61,972 nt of DNA from assembly GCA_944386285.1 (NCBI GenBank), contig CALXAM010000065.1:1-61972 (forward strand), in the 5' to 3' direction. Within the stretch, counting starts at the first letter, position 1. Every line of letters begins with the position of its first letter. The notes under the pieces were generated by a model. The model saw only the letters and a program-made list of their open reading frames with translations, did not search any database and was not told the origin of the DNA. The stretch comes from an uncultured Clostridia bacterium (GTDB lineage: Bacteria; Bacillota; Clostridia; Oscillospirales; Ruminococcaceae). Positions 29,499-37,938 of this stretch are shown here, piece by piece. A program made the position numbers and the translations under genes.

Positions 29499-29834
29499 AT
29501 GGAAGAAAAACTCAAGGCACTATTAGCGCTCGACGAAACGATTCGTCACCGCCGCGAACATCCGCAGGAGGGCTCGTATACCTGCTATCTGTTCGAAAAA
29601 GGAATCGATAAGATTTTGAAAAAATGCGGCGAAGAAAACGCTGAAATGATTATTGCAGCCAAAAACAACGATCCGGACGAGATTGCAAATGAAGTAAGTG
29701 ATCTGCTGTTCCACATTCTTGTGATGATGCAGGAACGCGGTGTTCCGCTTGAGGCAGTCCTTGATATTTTGGCGAAACGCAGTTTAAAAACCGGCAATCT
29801 GAAAACATTTCATCAGGTTGATCATAATTCCTGA
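29499..29834 (+). CDS. hisE: Phosphoribosyl-ATP pyrophosphatase
   Basis: 111 aa, MazG-like all-alpha NTP pyrophosphatase acting on PR-ATP. GSYTCYLFEKGIDKILKKCG and EENAEMIIAAKN with EVSDLLFHILVMM carry the metal-binding acidic residues. The start at 29499 follows a GGGGG stretch and lies 17 bases after hisI. It is the last gene of the operon; a terminator follows within 25 bases. Confidence 0.95.
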   Translation: MEEKLKALLALDETIRHRREHPQEGSYTCYLFEKGIDKILKKCGEENAEMIIAAKNNDPDEIANEVSDLLFHILVMMQERGVPLEAVLDILAKRSLKTGNLKTFHQVDHNS

Positions 29835-29857
29835 AGAAAAATACAGCGGGAATGAAG

Positions 29858-29899
29858 ACACTTGCCCATTCATATGTATGAACGGGCAGGTGTTTTTTT
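29858..29899 (+). terminator. Terminator of the his operon, abutting the symporter start
   Basis: ACACTTGCCC pairs with GGGCAGGTGT (one G-T pair) and TTCAT with ATGAA around a 4-base loop, followed by seven T's. The last T is directly followed by the ATG at 29900. It may end his transcription and also act as an attenuator for the symporter gene. Confidence 0.85.
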
Positions 29900-31258
29900 A
29901 TGCAGGAGGTTCTTCATTCAATTAGTGTGTTTTTCAGCGGCCCGATCATGGTATGGGGTGTTTCAGCAGTTGGGCTGATCATAAGCTGTGGTACACGTTT
30001 TGTACAGGTACGGCTGTTGTTTCGTTCTATCAAAACGGTTCTATTCGGCATGCGAAAAGGAGGAGAAAAAGGACAGATTTCTTCCTTTCAAGCTGTAACC
30101 GCAGCGCTTTCGGGTACAATCGGCACCGGAAATATCGCCGGTGTTGCCATTGCACTTGCCACAGGCGGTGCAGGTGCGATTTTTTGGATGTGGGTGAGTG
30201 CAATCCTTGGCATGGCGACAAAGTTTGCGGAAATTACAATGGCGGTTCGATTTCGTGAACGAAAAGACGGACGTTTTGTCGGCGGACCAATGTACTATTT
30301 AACGCATGCAATCGGCGCGCGTACAGGAAAGCTGTTTGCGTGGCTTTGTATTTTTGCCTCATTTTTTGTTGGAAATATGGTGCAGGCAAATACCGCGTTT
30401 TGCGCACTTTTGGAAATCACTTCGTTTGAAAAGCAGACGATCATGATATTGTTTTTACTGCTTAGTGTCGTCACCGGTGTGGTACTGGCGGGCGGCATGG
30501 GGAGAATTGTTTCTGTGACACAGTTTCTTGTGCCGGTGATGGCGGCGATTTATTTGCTTGGGTGTATTGCTGTCATTGTGCTTCATCCGGTGGCATGCTG
30601 GCGTGCAGTTTGCTTGATTTTTAGCGAAGCATTTTCTTTTTCCAGTGTGGCAGGCGGAATCGGAGGTTCCTTATTCATGCAGGCAATGCGTGTTGGATGC
30701 AGCAAGGGGATTTTTACAAATGAGGCCGGTCTCGGCTCTGCTCCCATTGCGCATGCTGCGGCCGAATGTGAATCACCTGCTGTGCAGGGGCTTTTCGGCA
30801 TTTTTGAAGTGCTTTTTGATACGATTGTGATGTGTACGCTGACAGCTGTTGTCATTTTGTCATCCGGTGTTCCAGTTTCCAGTGCATCTGACGGAATTCA
30901 GATTACCTTGTCGGCTTTTGCGCAAACATTCGGTCAAACAGCACGCGTACTGCTTGGGATCTCTGTATTGTTTTTTGGGTTTGCAGCGATTCTTTCCTGG
31001 GGCGGTTATGGAGACAGCTGTGTATTGTTTTTAAACGGCGGCAAACGTGCGCGTGGATGGTATCGTTTGGCGTATGCTTCGGCTGTATTTGTAGGCGCTG
31101 TATTTCCGGTTATGGCCGTATGGGAACTCGCTGACATTTTTAACGGATTGATGATGATTCCTAACTTATTAGGGCTTGTTTTACTCCTTCGTATCATTCA
31201 AAAAGAGAGCGATCGGCTGAAACAAACAAAAAAGGAATTAGTTTGTTTGAAAAAATAA
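29900..31258 (+). CDS. Sodium:alanine/glycine symporter (AGCS family)
   Basis: 452-aa polytopic membrane protein. The family motif regions are clear: TAALSGTIGTGNIAGVAIALATGGAGAIFW (read in parts), GGPMYYL, FTNEAGLGSAPIAHAAAE and the C-terminal helices. It imports alanine or glycine with sodium. The ATG at 29900 directly follows the his terminator T-tract, and a GGAGG lies inside the coding start (29904-29908), so translation may begin at a later in-frame codon such as GTG 29927. The N terminus MQEVLHSISVFFSGP looks family-like, so 29900 is kept. The downstream gene is an ACT-domain protein with its own promoter. Confidence 0.9.
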   Translation: MQEVLHSISVFFSGPIMVWGVSAVGLIISCGTRFVQVRLLFRSIKTVLFGMRKGGEKGQISSFQAVTAALSGTIGTGNIAGVAIALATGGAGAIFWMWVSAILGMATKFAEITMAVRFRERKDGRFVGGPMYYLTHAIGARTGKLFAWLCIFASFFVGNMVQANTAFCALLEITSFEKQTIMILFLLLSVVTGVVLAGGMGRIVSVTQFLVPVMAAIYLLGCIAVIVLHPVACWRAVCLIFSEAFSFSSVAGGIGGSLFMQAMRVGCSKGIFTNEAGLGSAPIAHAAAECESPAVQGLFGIFEVLFDTIVMCTLTAVVILSSGVPVSSASDGIQITLSAFAQTFGQTARVLLGISVLFFGFAAILSWGGYGDSCVLFLNGGKRARGWYRLAYASAVFVGAVFPVMAVWELADIFNGLMMIPNLLGLVLLLRIIQKESDRLKQTKKELVCLKK

Positions 31259-31270
31259 GCAAATTGCATC

Positions 31271-31299
31271 TTGCGTTTTTTGCGCAAAAGTGATATATT
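31271..31299 (+). promoter_or_regulatory. Promoter of the ACT/hom/thrB/lysC operon
   Basis: TTGCGT (31271-31276), a 17-base spacer and TATATT (31294-31299), followed by a leader of about 35 bases. No terminator separates it from the symporter stop at 31258. Confidence 0.55.
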
Positions 31300-31342
31300 T
31301 GTATTCATCACAAAAACAAATGTACTTTGGTGGTGAACTTGC

Positions 31343-31780
31343 GTGAAAGAACAACAGCTTGTGCTGGTTGACAAATCGGTGTTGCCGGAGGTTTTCTCAA
31401 AAGTATTGACAGCAAAATCTTACCTTTCGAAAAATCAGGCAAAGAATTCTTCGGAAGCGTGTAAGATGGCAGATTTGTCGCGGAGCGCATTTTATAAATA
31501 TAAAGACAGCGTCTTTTTTTACGAAGATCAGGATAAAAGCAGTGTTGTGACGTACTCGCTGTGGCTTTCCGATGATCCGGGCGTTTTGGCAAAAGTGCTC
31601 ACTGTGCTTACTGCTTTTCGGGTGAACATTCTGACGGTGAACCAGAACATTCCGGTAGATCGTGTGGCACTTGTAACGATTTCATTCCGCTGTGACGGCG
31701 CGTTGGAAGAAGAGCAGCAGACAGCGATTTATCAAGCTGTTGCGGAAGTAAACGGCGTCGTAAAAGCGAAACGAATTTAA
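31343..31780 (+). CDS. ACT domain-containing protein (PheB/UPF0735-like)
   Basis: 145 aa. A short N-terminal helical segment with SSEACKMADLSRSAFYKYKDSVF, which looks like a degenerate helix-turn-helix, is followed by an ACT domain (about 70-140, with SDDPGVLAKVLTVL and NILTVNQNIPVDRVALVTISF). UPF0735 proteins of this shape sit before homoserine dehydrogenase in many Clostridia and Bacilli and are thought to bind an amino acid. The precise role is unknown. It begins with GTG at 31343 after a GGTGGTG site. It is probably co-transcribed with hom-thrB-lysC. Confidence 0.85.
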   Translation: MKEQQLVLVDKSVLPEVFSKVLTAKSYLSKNQAKNSSEACKMADLSRSAFYKYKDSVFFYEDQDKSSVVTYSLWLSDDPGVLAKVLTVLTAFRVNILTVNQNIPVDRVALVTISFRCDGALEEEQQTAIYQAVAEVNGVVKAKRI

Positions 31781-31812
31781 AAGAAAGATTTAGGCAGAAA
31801 TGGGGAAGTAAG

Positions 31813-33048
31813 ATGGCGAAAATAGCAGTGCTTGGACATGGTGTTGTTGGTTCGGGCGTATGTGAAGTAATTGAGGAAAACAGAGAAAGTATTACGCGCA
31901 GAGCCGGTCAACCGATTGAAGTAAAACGCATTTTGGATTTGCGTGATTTTGATGATCTGCCGTATCGTGATAAGTTCACAAAGAATTTTGATGATATTTT
32001 AAACGATGACGAAATCTCGATTGTGGTGGAAGTGATGGGCGGTGTTTCGCCGGCGTTTGAATTTACATCACGTGCACTGGAAAAAGGAAAAAGCGTTGTA
32101 ACGTCCAACAAGGAGCTGGTTGCGGCAAAGGGTGCGCAGCTGCTTGCGCTGGCAAAGAAAAATAACTGTAATTACTTCTTTGAAGCGTCTGTGGGCGGTG
32201 GTATTCCGATTATCCGGCCAATGCATCTGTGTTTAGCAGCAAATGAAATCGATGAAATCGCGGGCATTTTAAACGGAACCACCAATTTCATTCTGACAAA
32301 AATGATCCGTGAGAATATGGAGTTTGACACCGCACTGAAATTGGCACAGGATCTCGGTTATGCAGAACGCAATCCGGCGGCTGACGTCGAAGGACATGAT
32401 GCCTGCCGTAAAATTTGCATTTTGGCTTCCTTGGCATTTGGACGGCATGTGTATCCGGAATATGTTTCGACCGAAGGAATCTCCAATATTACACTTGAGG
32501 ATGTCGCTTATGCAGAAAACTGGGGCGGTGTGATTAAATTGCTCGGTGAGGCAAAACGGCTTCCGGGAAAAGATACGATCGAATGTCTTGTAAGCCCTGC
32601 ATTTATTCATAAAGAAAGTCAGCTTGCAAACATTGATGATGTGTTCAATGGCGTTTTGGTACGTGGCAATGCGACGGGTGATGTCGTGTTTTACGGAAAA
32701 GGTGCTGGAAAATTGCCGACAGCAAGCGCCGTTGTTGCAGATGTCATTCATGAAGCAAAAAGCTTTGGTACAAGTACATCGCTTACATGGGCAGACAGCA
32801 GTGAAAATTTTGTTGAACCGTTGGAAGCACTTTGTGAAGCATTCTATATCCGTGTATTTGGTGCAGATCGCGATCTGATCACAAAAACATTCGGAGAAGT
32901 TCAATTTTTATCACGCAGCGGTGCCCCCGCAGATGAATGTGCGTTTGTTATCAAGCCGCAGTTAGTACAAAAGACGCTTGACAGCATTCAAGCATTAAAA
33001 CAAGCAGGTGTGCGTGTCTGCACAAAGATCAGGATTGCAGATTGCTGA
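31813..33048 (+). CDS. hom: Homoserine dehydrogenase
   Basis: 411 aa. It reduces aspartate semialdehyde to homoserine. The NAD(P)-binding GHGVVGSGV, the catalytic region TSNKELVAAKGAQLL, FEASVGGGIPIIRP, GILNGTTNFILTKM and AERNPAADVEGHDACRKI are intact. A C-terminal ACT-like region (about 340-405) is present, so threonine feedback is likely. It has a weak GGGGAAG site before ATG 31813. Confidence 0.96.
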   Translation: MAKIAVLGHGVVGSGVCEVIEENRESITRRAGQPIEVKRILDLRDFDDLPYRDKFTKNFDDILNDDEISIVVEVMGGVSPAFEFTSRALEKGKSVVTSNKELVAAKGAQLLALAKKNNCNYFFEASVGGGIPIIRPMHLCLAANEIDEIAGILNGTTNFILTKMIRENMEFDTALKLAQDLGYAERNPAADVEGHDACRKICILASLAFGRHVYPEYVSTEGISNITLEDVAYAENWGGVIKLLGEAKRLPGKDTIECLVSPAFIHKESQLANIDDVFNGVLVRGNATGDVVFYGKGAGKLPTASAVVADVIHEAKSFGTSTSLTWADSSENFVEPLEALCEAFYIRVFGADRDLITKTFGEVQFLSRSGAPADECAFVIKPQLVQKTLDSIQALKQAGVRVCTKIRIADC

Positions 33049-33057
33049 GGTGGGAAA

Positions 33058-33978
33058 ATGATTCGAATTCGTGTTCCTGCGACCAGTGCGAATCTGGGTG
33101 CGGGATTTGACAGCCTTGGTTTGGCGGTGAATCTGTATAACATCATTGATATGGAAGAATATGATGGCGTTTCGATTTGTTCGACAGACGGTACATGGGT
33201 TCCCACTACAAAGGAAAATTTAATTTATCAATCGGCAGAGCGGTTGTTTTTGGAATGCGGAAAGCCTTTTTCGGGACTGCGCATTATTCAGCAGAACAAT
33301 ATTCCAATGACAAGAGGGCTTGGTTCCAGTTCCGCTTGTATCGTAGGCGGACTGGTTGGCGCAAACACATTGCTTGGCGATCCGCTTTCTCTGGATGATC
33401 TTGTGAATTTGGCTTCCGATATTGAAGGACATCCTGACAATACAACGCCCGCGCTGCTTGGCGGGATTGTGACAGCTGTGCTGGAAGGAAAGCGTGTTTA
33501 TTGGGTAAAGCAAGAAGTACATAATGCGCTGCGACTTGTGGCTGTCATTCCAGATTTTAAGCTGAGCACAGAGCTTGCGCGCAAAGCATTGCCAGAGCAG
33601 GTCAGTCATTTGGATGCACGGTATAATCTGTCGCGTGCGGCACTTTTCTCAGCGTCGCTTTTGCAGGGAAAATACGAAAACATCCGGATTGCAGTGGAAG
33701 ATAAATTGCATCAGCCGTACCGCATGAAGTTAATCGATCATGCATCAGAGGTATTTGCACGGGCATATGAACTGAATGCTTATGGTGTGTATATCAGTGG
33801 TGCAGGTCCTACATTGATGGCGATTGTTGACGGTGCAGATGATCAGTTTGCGCAAAAGCTTAGAGCATATCTTGGTACGTTGTCACTTGATGGATGGAAG
33901 ATCGAGGAACTGGTTATTGACAACGTCGGAACGACAGTACATAATATGGAAGGAATAGAAAACAAGGAGGTTTTGTGA
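33058..33978 (+). CDS. thrB: Homoserine kinase
   Basis: 306 aa GHMP kinase that phosphorylates homoserine on the way to threonine. RVPATSANLGAGFDSLGLA at the N terminus and the ATP loop TRGLGSSSACIVGG are clear; GAGPTLMAI marks the C-terminal motif. It lies 9 bases after hom. No thrC (threonine synthase) follows in this window. Confidence 0.96.
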   Translation: MIRIRVPATSANLGAGFDSLGLAVNLYNIIDMEEYDGVSICSTDGTWVPTTKENLIYQSAERLFLECGKPFSGLRIIQQNNIPMTRGLGSSSACIVGGLVGANTLLGDPLSLDDLVNLASDIEGHPDNTTPALLGGIVTAVLEGKRVYWVKQEVHNALRLVAVIPDFKLSTELARKALPEQVSHLDARYNLSRAALFSASLLQGKYENIRIAVEDKLHQPYRMKLIDHASEVFARAYELNAYGVYISGAGPTLMAIVDGADDQFAQKLRAYLGTLSLDGWKIEELVIDNVGTTVHNMEGIENKEVL

Positions 33979-33979
33979 G

Positions 33980-35194
33980 ATGGGCTTAATTGTGCAGAAG
34001 TTTGGAGGCTCCTCCGTAAAGGATAAAGAATGTTTAATGCGGGTTGCGAAAACGGTAACCGATACGTATAAAGCGGGAAATCAGGTTGTTGTTGTCGTAA
34101 GTGCACAGGGAGATACAACCGATGAACTGATTGAAAAAGCAAAAGAGATCAATGAGCGTGCATCGAAACGCGAAATGGATATGCTGCTTTCAACAGGTGA
34201 GCAGATCTCGATTGCATTACTTGCGATGGCGATTGACAAGCTTGGTTGTCCTGTTGTTTCGCTGACTGGATGGCAGGCAGGTTTTATCACACGTTCAAAT
34301 CATGGTGCGGCACGAATTCGCCGTGTAGAGACAGAGCGTTTAAAACGGGAACTTGACAATAATAACATTGTGGTTGTTGCTGGATTTCAGGGAATCAATC
34401 GTTTTGACGATATTACAACACTTGGCCGCGGCGGTTCAGATACCAGTGCGGTTGCATTGGCAGCTGCGCTGCACGCAGACCGCTGCCAGATTTTCACCGA
34501 TGTAGAGGGCGTTTATACTGCTGATCCGCGCATTGTAAAAGATGCCGTGAAGCTGGATGAAATTACTTATGACGAGATGCTTGAGTTGGCTTCGCTGGGA
34601 GCAGGTGTACTGCATAACCGTTCTGTTGAAATGGCGAAGAAATATCATGTGAACTTAGAAGTGCTTTCGAGTATTGTTAATAAACCGGGTACCATTGTGA
34701 AGGAGGCTGTAAAAATGGAAAAATTACTGATTAAAGGAGTCGCAAAAGATGAAGATGTTGCGCGGATCGCGCTGATTGGACTGCCGGATACTCCCGGTAT
34801 TGCGTTTAAGATTTTCTCTCTTCTCGCAGCGCGTAAGATTAACGTCGATATTATTTTGCAGTCGATTGGCCGTCACAATACGAAAGATATCAGTTTCACT
34901 GTGCCGCTGGCTGACAAAGATACCGCGATTGAGCTTCTTCAGGAGAAATTCGATATTCTCGGTGCAGAGCGTATCGAGGCAGAAGATGACGTCGTGAAAG
35001 TTTCGATTGTTGGCGCTGGAATGCAGTCGAATCCGGGCGTTGCAGCAAAAATGTTTGAAGCATTGTATGATGCAAACATCAACATTCAGATGATCTCCAC
35101 AAGTGAAATTAAAATCTCTGTTTTGATTGCAAGAAAGGATGCAGATCGCGCTGTTGTCGCAGTGCATGATGCATTTGATTTTACAGAGAAATAA
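33980..35194 (+). CDS. lysC: Aspartate kinase
   Basis: 404 aa. First enzyme of the aspartate family pathway. The kinase part carries VQKFGGSSVKD, STGEQISIALLAMA, FQGINRFDDITTLGRGGSDTSAVALAAAL (read in parts) and FTDVEGVYTADPRI. Two ACT domains follow (about 260-400, LPDTPGIAFKIFSLL and NPGVAAKMFEAL). Length and order match the alpha2beta2 class of Bacillus and Corynebacterium. AAGGAGG lies 9 bases before the ATG, inside the end of thrB. An internal start at 34715 would give the beta subunit. Confidence 0.96.
   Translation: MGLIVQKFGGSSVKDKECLMRVAKTVTDTYKAGNQVVVVVSAQGDTTDELIEKAKEINERASKREMDMLLSTGEQISIALLAMAIDKLGCPVVSLTGWQAGFITRSNHGAARIRRVETERLKRELDNNNIVVVAGFQGINRFDDITTLGRGGSDTSAVALAAALHADRCQIFTDVEGVYTADPRIVKDAVKLDEITYDEMLELASLGAGVLHNRSVEMAKKYHVNLEVLSSIVNKPGTIVKEAVKMEKLLIKGVAKDEDVARIALIGLPDTPGIAFKIFSLLAARKINVDIILQSIGRHNTKDISFTVPLADKDTAIELLQEKFDILGAERIEAEDDVVKVSIVGAGMQSNPGVAAKMFEALYDANINIQMISTSEIKISVLIARKDADRAVVAVHDAFDFTEK
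34701..35194 (+). CDS. Internal in-frame start for the aspartate kinase beta subunit
   Basis: AGGAGG at 34701-34706 lies 8 bases before an in-frame ATG at 34715 (codon 246 of lysC). A protein started there would be 159 aa and contain only the two ACT domains. This is the arrangement known for class-II aspartate kinases, where the beta subunit comes from the same gene. The coordinates given include the internal ribosome binding site. Confidence 0.75.
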
Positions 35195-35208
35195 GAGAAT
35201 AATCGTTC

Positions 35209-35244
35209 AAAACAAAAACCGCCTTCGGGCGGTTTTTTGTTTTG
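35209..35244 (+). terminator. Terminator of the threonine operon
   Basis: AAACAAAAACCGCC pairs with GGCGGTTTTTTGTTT around a stable TTCG tetraloop, ending in a T-tract. It lies 15 bases after the lysC stop. Confidence 0.9.
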
Positions 35245-35309
35245 AATAAAGATATGAAAGGGATAAATGGGATAGGCTGCGCATACACATGAAGCAGGAG
35301 GGTGAGTGT

Positions 35310-35783
35310 ATGTTCATTTTTGCACTGAAACCAAAGCGAAAACATTTTGTGATTGGAGCAATAATTACAGCGGCTGTCATCTGTATTGTTTGCTTGTTTT
35401 CCTGTAAGGGGGAGAGTACATCTGTAATGAAAAAGGAAAATCTTTCTGCCTCTACAAACGAAGAACGTGTTGCATTTTTTTCTCAATTTGGGTGGGAAGT
35501 AAAAGAAGAAGCGGCAGAAGTGAAAGATGTTGCAATTCCGTCTGTGTTTGGAGATGTATATGAAAAATATAATGAAATTCAAAAGGAACAAGGATTTGAT
35601 CTTTTGGATTATCGGGGGAAACAGGTGAAGCAATATTCCTATGTGGTTACCAATTATCCAGATTATGAAGGAGAAGTACGAGGAAATCTTTTGGTATATG
35701 AAGGAAAAGTAATTGGCGGAGATATTTGTTCCCTTACTTTGAATGGATTCATGCATGGATTTAAAAATCCAAATGAAAAATGA
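35310..35783 (+). CDS. DUF4830-like membrane-anchored or lipoprotein
   Basis: 157 aa. After a basic start (FALKPKRKH) comes one hydrophobic segment ending in VCLFSCKGES, which could be a lipobox (LFSC) or a plain membrane anchor. The soluble part contains RVAFFSQFGWEVKEEA, IPSVFGDVYEKYNEIQK and YEGEVRGNLLVYEGKVIGGDI, a pattern I associate with DUF4830 of Firmicutes; its function is unknown. The start at 35310 has AGGAGGG upstream. It sits alone between the threonine operon and a pseudouridine synthase. Confidence 0.7.
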   Translation: MFIFALKPKRKHFVIGAIITAAVICIVCLFSCKGESTSVMKKENLSASTNEERVAFFSQFGWEVKEEAAEVKDVAIPSVFGDVYEKYNEIQKEQGFDLLDYRGKQVKQYSYVVTNYPDYEGEVRGNLLVYEGKVIGGDICSLTLNGFMHGFKNPNEK

Positions 35784-35835
35784 TTGCATGATATAAACGT
35801 TTCCGGTATACTGTTAAGCAAAGGAGAGGATGTAC

Positions 35836-36555
35836 GTGGCGACAATGCGGCTTGACCGCTTCTTTTCTTCACAGGAAATTCTGAGCCGGAAAGAAGTAAA
35901 GGAAGCAGTGCGGAAAAAGGAAATCACCGTCAATGGTCAGATAGCGAATAAAATTGAAATGCAGATTGATCCGCAGACGGCTCAAGTCTGCTATAAAGGA
36001 CAAGCTGTTTTATATGAACCGTTTATCTATTTGATGATGAATAAACCGCAGGGTGTTGTGTGTGCAACAGAGGACAAGATACATAAGACCGTTCTTGATT
36101 TGGTTCCAAAAGAATTGTTCCGTTCTGACTTGTTTCCGGCAGGCCGTCTTGATAAAGATACCGTTGGCTTTGTACTTTTGACAAACGATGGAGACTTTGC
36201 ACATCGGATTCTTTCGCCGAAAAGTCATGTCAGTAAACGTTATGAAGTGCGTATTGATGGGCGGATAACAGCACAAGAAGAAGAACTTTTACGGCAAGGA
36301 ATCACGTTGGCAGATGGATATGTATGCAAACCGTGTACGCTCACATTGATCGATGATTGCGAAAATCCTGTATATGAAATTATTTTAATAGAAGGGAAAT
36401 ACCACCAAATAAAGCGTATGTTTGGGTCTGTTGGACGTGGTGTCCTGTTTTTAAAAAGAACACATATTGGTGGGGTGGAATTAGACAAAAACTTACCAGA
36501 ATGTAGATGTAGGAAAATGATGCACAAAGAAATCGATCAAATTTTATGCAAATAG
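35836..36555 (+). CDS. Pseudouridine synthase, RsuA/RluB/RluF family
   Basis: About 239 aa. An N-terminal S4 RNA-binding domain (MRLDRFFSSQEILSRKEVK to VNGQ) is followed by the catalytic domain with the aspartate motif GRLDKDTVG, then MMNKPQGVV, and GKYHQIKRMFGSVG at the C-terminal side. Size and motif order resemble RsuA, which modifies 16S rRNA position 516. AAGGAGAGG directly touches the ATG at 35830, so GTG 35836 (chosen) or ATG 35845 is the likely start. The RNA target is inferred. Confidence 0.85.
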   Translation: MATMRLDRFFSSQEILSRKEVKEAVRKKEITVNGQIANKIEMQIDPQTAQVCYKGQAVLYEPFIYLMMNKPQGVVCATEDKIHKTVLDLVPKELFRSDLFPAGRLDKDTVGFVLLTNDGDFAHRILSPKSHVSKRYEVRIDGRITAQEEELLRQGITLADGYVCKPCTLTLIDDCENPVYEIILIEGKYHQIKRMFGSVGRGVLFLKRTHIGGVELDKNLPECRCRKMMHKEIDQILCK

Positions 36556-36661
36556 CCGATGAATTTATTTGAAATAAACATATTGGATTTGTTTGTTGTG
36601 CATTATGGATAAACACGGTTTTAAATCTTTGGGCAACCCACCACTGGTTTTTTAAACGGAA

Positions 36662-36694
36662 ATCTGTTATAGTATATACAACACCTTAAGGTGT
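36662..36694 (+). promoter_or_regulatory. Extended -10 promoter and perfect palindrome before the sugar ABC ATPase gene
   Basis: TGTTATAGT (36665-36673) is an extended -10 box with a weak -35 region. The predicted start site falls at the edge of the 14-bp perfect palindrome ACACCTTAAGGTGT (36681-36694). The palindrome could be an operator or a 5'-end RNA hairpin. AGGAGG lies after it, 7 bases before the ATG. Confidence 0.55.
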
Positions 36695-36713
36695 GTGTTT
36701 AGGAGGTATAACA

Positions 36714-37832
36714 ATGGCAAGCTTATCTTTAAAGGGTATTTATAAAAAATATCCGGGCGGCGTCGTCGCAGTATCTGATTTCAATCTTGAAATCGAAGAC
36801 AAAGAGTTTATCATCCTCGTTGGTCCGTCCGGCTGTGGTAAATCAACAACACTTCGTATGATCGCAGGCCTGGAAGAAATCACAGAAGGTGATTTGTACA
36901 TCGGTGATCGTCGTGTAAACGATGTCGTTCCGAAAGACCGTGATATCGCAATGGTGTTCCAGAACTATGCTCTGTATCCGCATATGACCGTGTTTGAGAA
37001 CATGGCATTTGGTTTGAAACTTCGTAAAGTGCCGAAAGATGAAATCAAAGCGCGTGTTGAAGAAGCTGCAAGAATTCTTGATATTTCGCACTTGCTTGAC
37101 AGAAAACCGAAAGCACTTTCCGGTGGTCAGCGTCAGCGTGTTGCTCTGGGTCGTGCAATCGTCCGTGAGCCGCAGGTCTTCCTTCTGGACGAACCGCTGT
37201 CAAACCTTGACGCAAAACTGCGTGCACAGATGCGTACCGAGATTACAAAACTGCATCATCGTTTAGGTACCACTTTCATCTACGTTACCCACGACCAGAC
37301 AGAGGCTATGACAATGGGTACTCGTATCGTTGTTATGAAAGATGGTTTCATTCAGCAGGTTGATACACCGCAGAACCTGTATGATAAACCTTGCAACCTC
37401 TTTGTTGCTGGCTTTATCGGTTCTCCGCAGATGAACTTCATCAATGCGAAATTGGAAGAAGAGAACGGCGGTTTGGTATTGAAGATCGGTGAAGGCGATC
37501 AGGTCTTTACTGTTCCGGTTCCGGAATCTAAAATTACTCCGGCTGTTAAAGAAAAAGTCGGTCAGGAAGTAATCATGGGTATCCGTCCGGAAGATATGCA
37601 TGATGATGAAATGCACCTTTCCACTGCAAAAGCAATCGTTGAATGCGAAGTTGAAGTTACTGAGTTGATGGGTCATGAGACTTACTTGTATCTGTCTCTT
37701 GCTGGCACTCCGATTATCGCAAGAGTAAATACGCGTTCTGCTGCAAAAGTCGGCGACGTTGTGAAAATCTCTATCAGCGTAAACAAACTGCACATTTTCG
37801 ACAAAGAAACAGAGCAGACTTTGAGCCTGTAA
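36714..37832 (+). CDS. Sugar ABC transporter ATP-binding protein (MsmX/MsmK/UgpC type)
   Basis: 372 aa. Walker [21 protein letters not shown]-loop [12 protein letters not shown], signature [15 protein letters not shown], Walker [17 protein letters not shown] and H-loop [13 protein letters not shown] are all intact. The C-terminal TOBE/OB region (about 235-370) is typical of MalK-type ATPases. No permease or binding-protein gene is nearby, so it is likely a shared ATPase that powers several carbohydrate importers, as MsmX does in Bacillus subtilis. Codon use is more biased to GGT/CGT/GCA than in its neighbours, which suggests high expression. Start at 36714 with AGGAGG. Confidence 0.92.
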   Translation: MASLSLKGIYKKYPGGVVAVSDFNLEIEDKEFIILVGPSGCGKSTTLRMIAGLEEITEGDLYIGDRRVNDVVPKDRDIAMVFQNYALYPHMTVFENMAFGLKLRKVPKDEIKARVEEAARILDISHLLDRKPKALSGGQRQRVALGRAIVREPQVFLLDEPLSNLDAKLRAQMRTEITKLHHRLGTTFIYVTHDQTEAMTMGTRIVVMKDGFIQQVDTPQNLYDKPCNLFVAGFIGSPQMNFINAKLEEENGGLVLKIGEGDQVFTVPVPESKITPAVKEKVGQEVIMGIRPEDMHDDEMHLSTAKAIVECEVEVTELMGHETYLYLSLAGTPIIARVNTRSAAKVGDVVKISISVNKLHIFDKETEQTLSL

Positions 37833-37849
37833 TTTTTGCACAATACATA

Positions 37850-37877
37850 TCCCCGTTCTTTTGAACGGGGATTTTTG
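37850..37877 (+). terminator. Terminator of the sugar ABC ATPase gene
   Basis: A perfect 10-bp stem ATCCCCGTTC/GAACGGGGAT with a short T loop, followed by TTTTG. The promoter of the next gene begins 4 bases later. Confidence 0.9.
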
Positions 37878-37880
37878 TTA

Positions 37881-37908
37881 TTGACAATTTGAGTCTGCAT
37901 GCTATAAT
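37881..37908 (+). promoter_or_regulatory. Promoter of the URO-D family gene
   Basis: TTGACA (37881-37886), a 16-base spacer ending in TGC, and TATAAT (37903-37908): near consensus with an extended -10. Confidence 0.85.
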
Positions 37909-37938
37909 GTATTTACATATTAAAAAAGAAGGGATATT

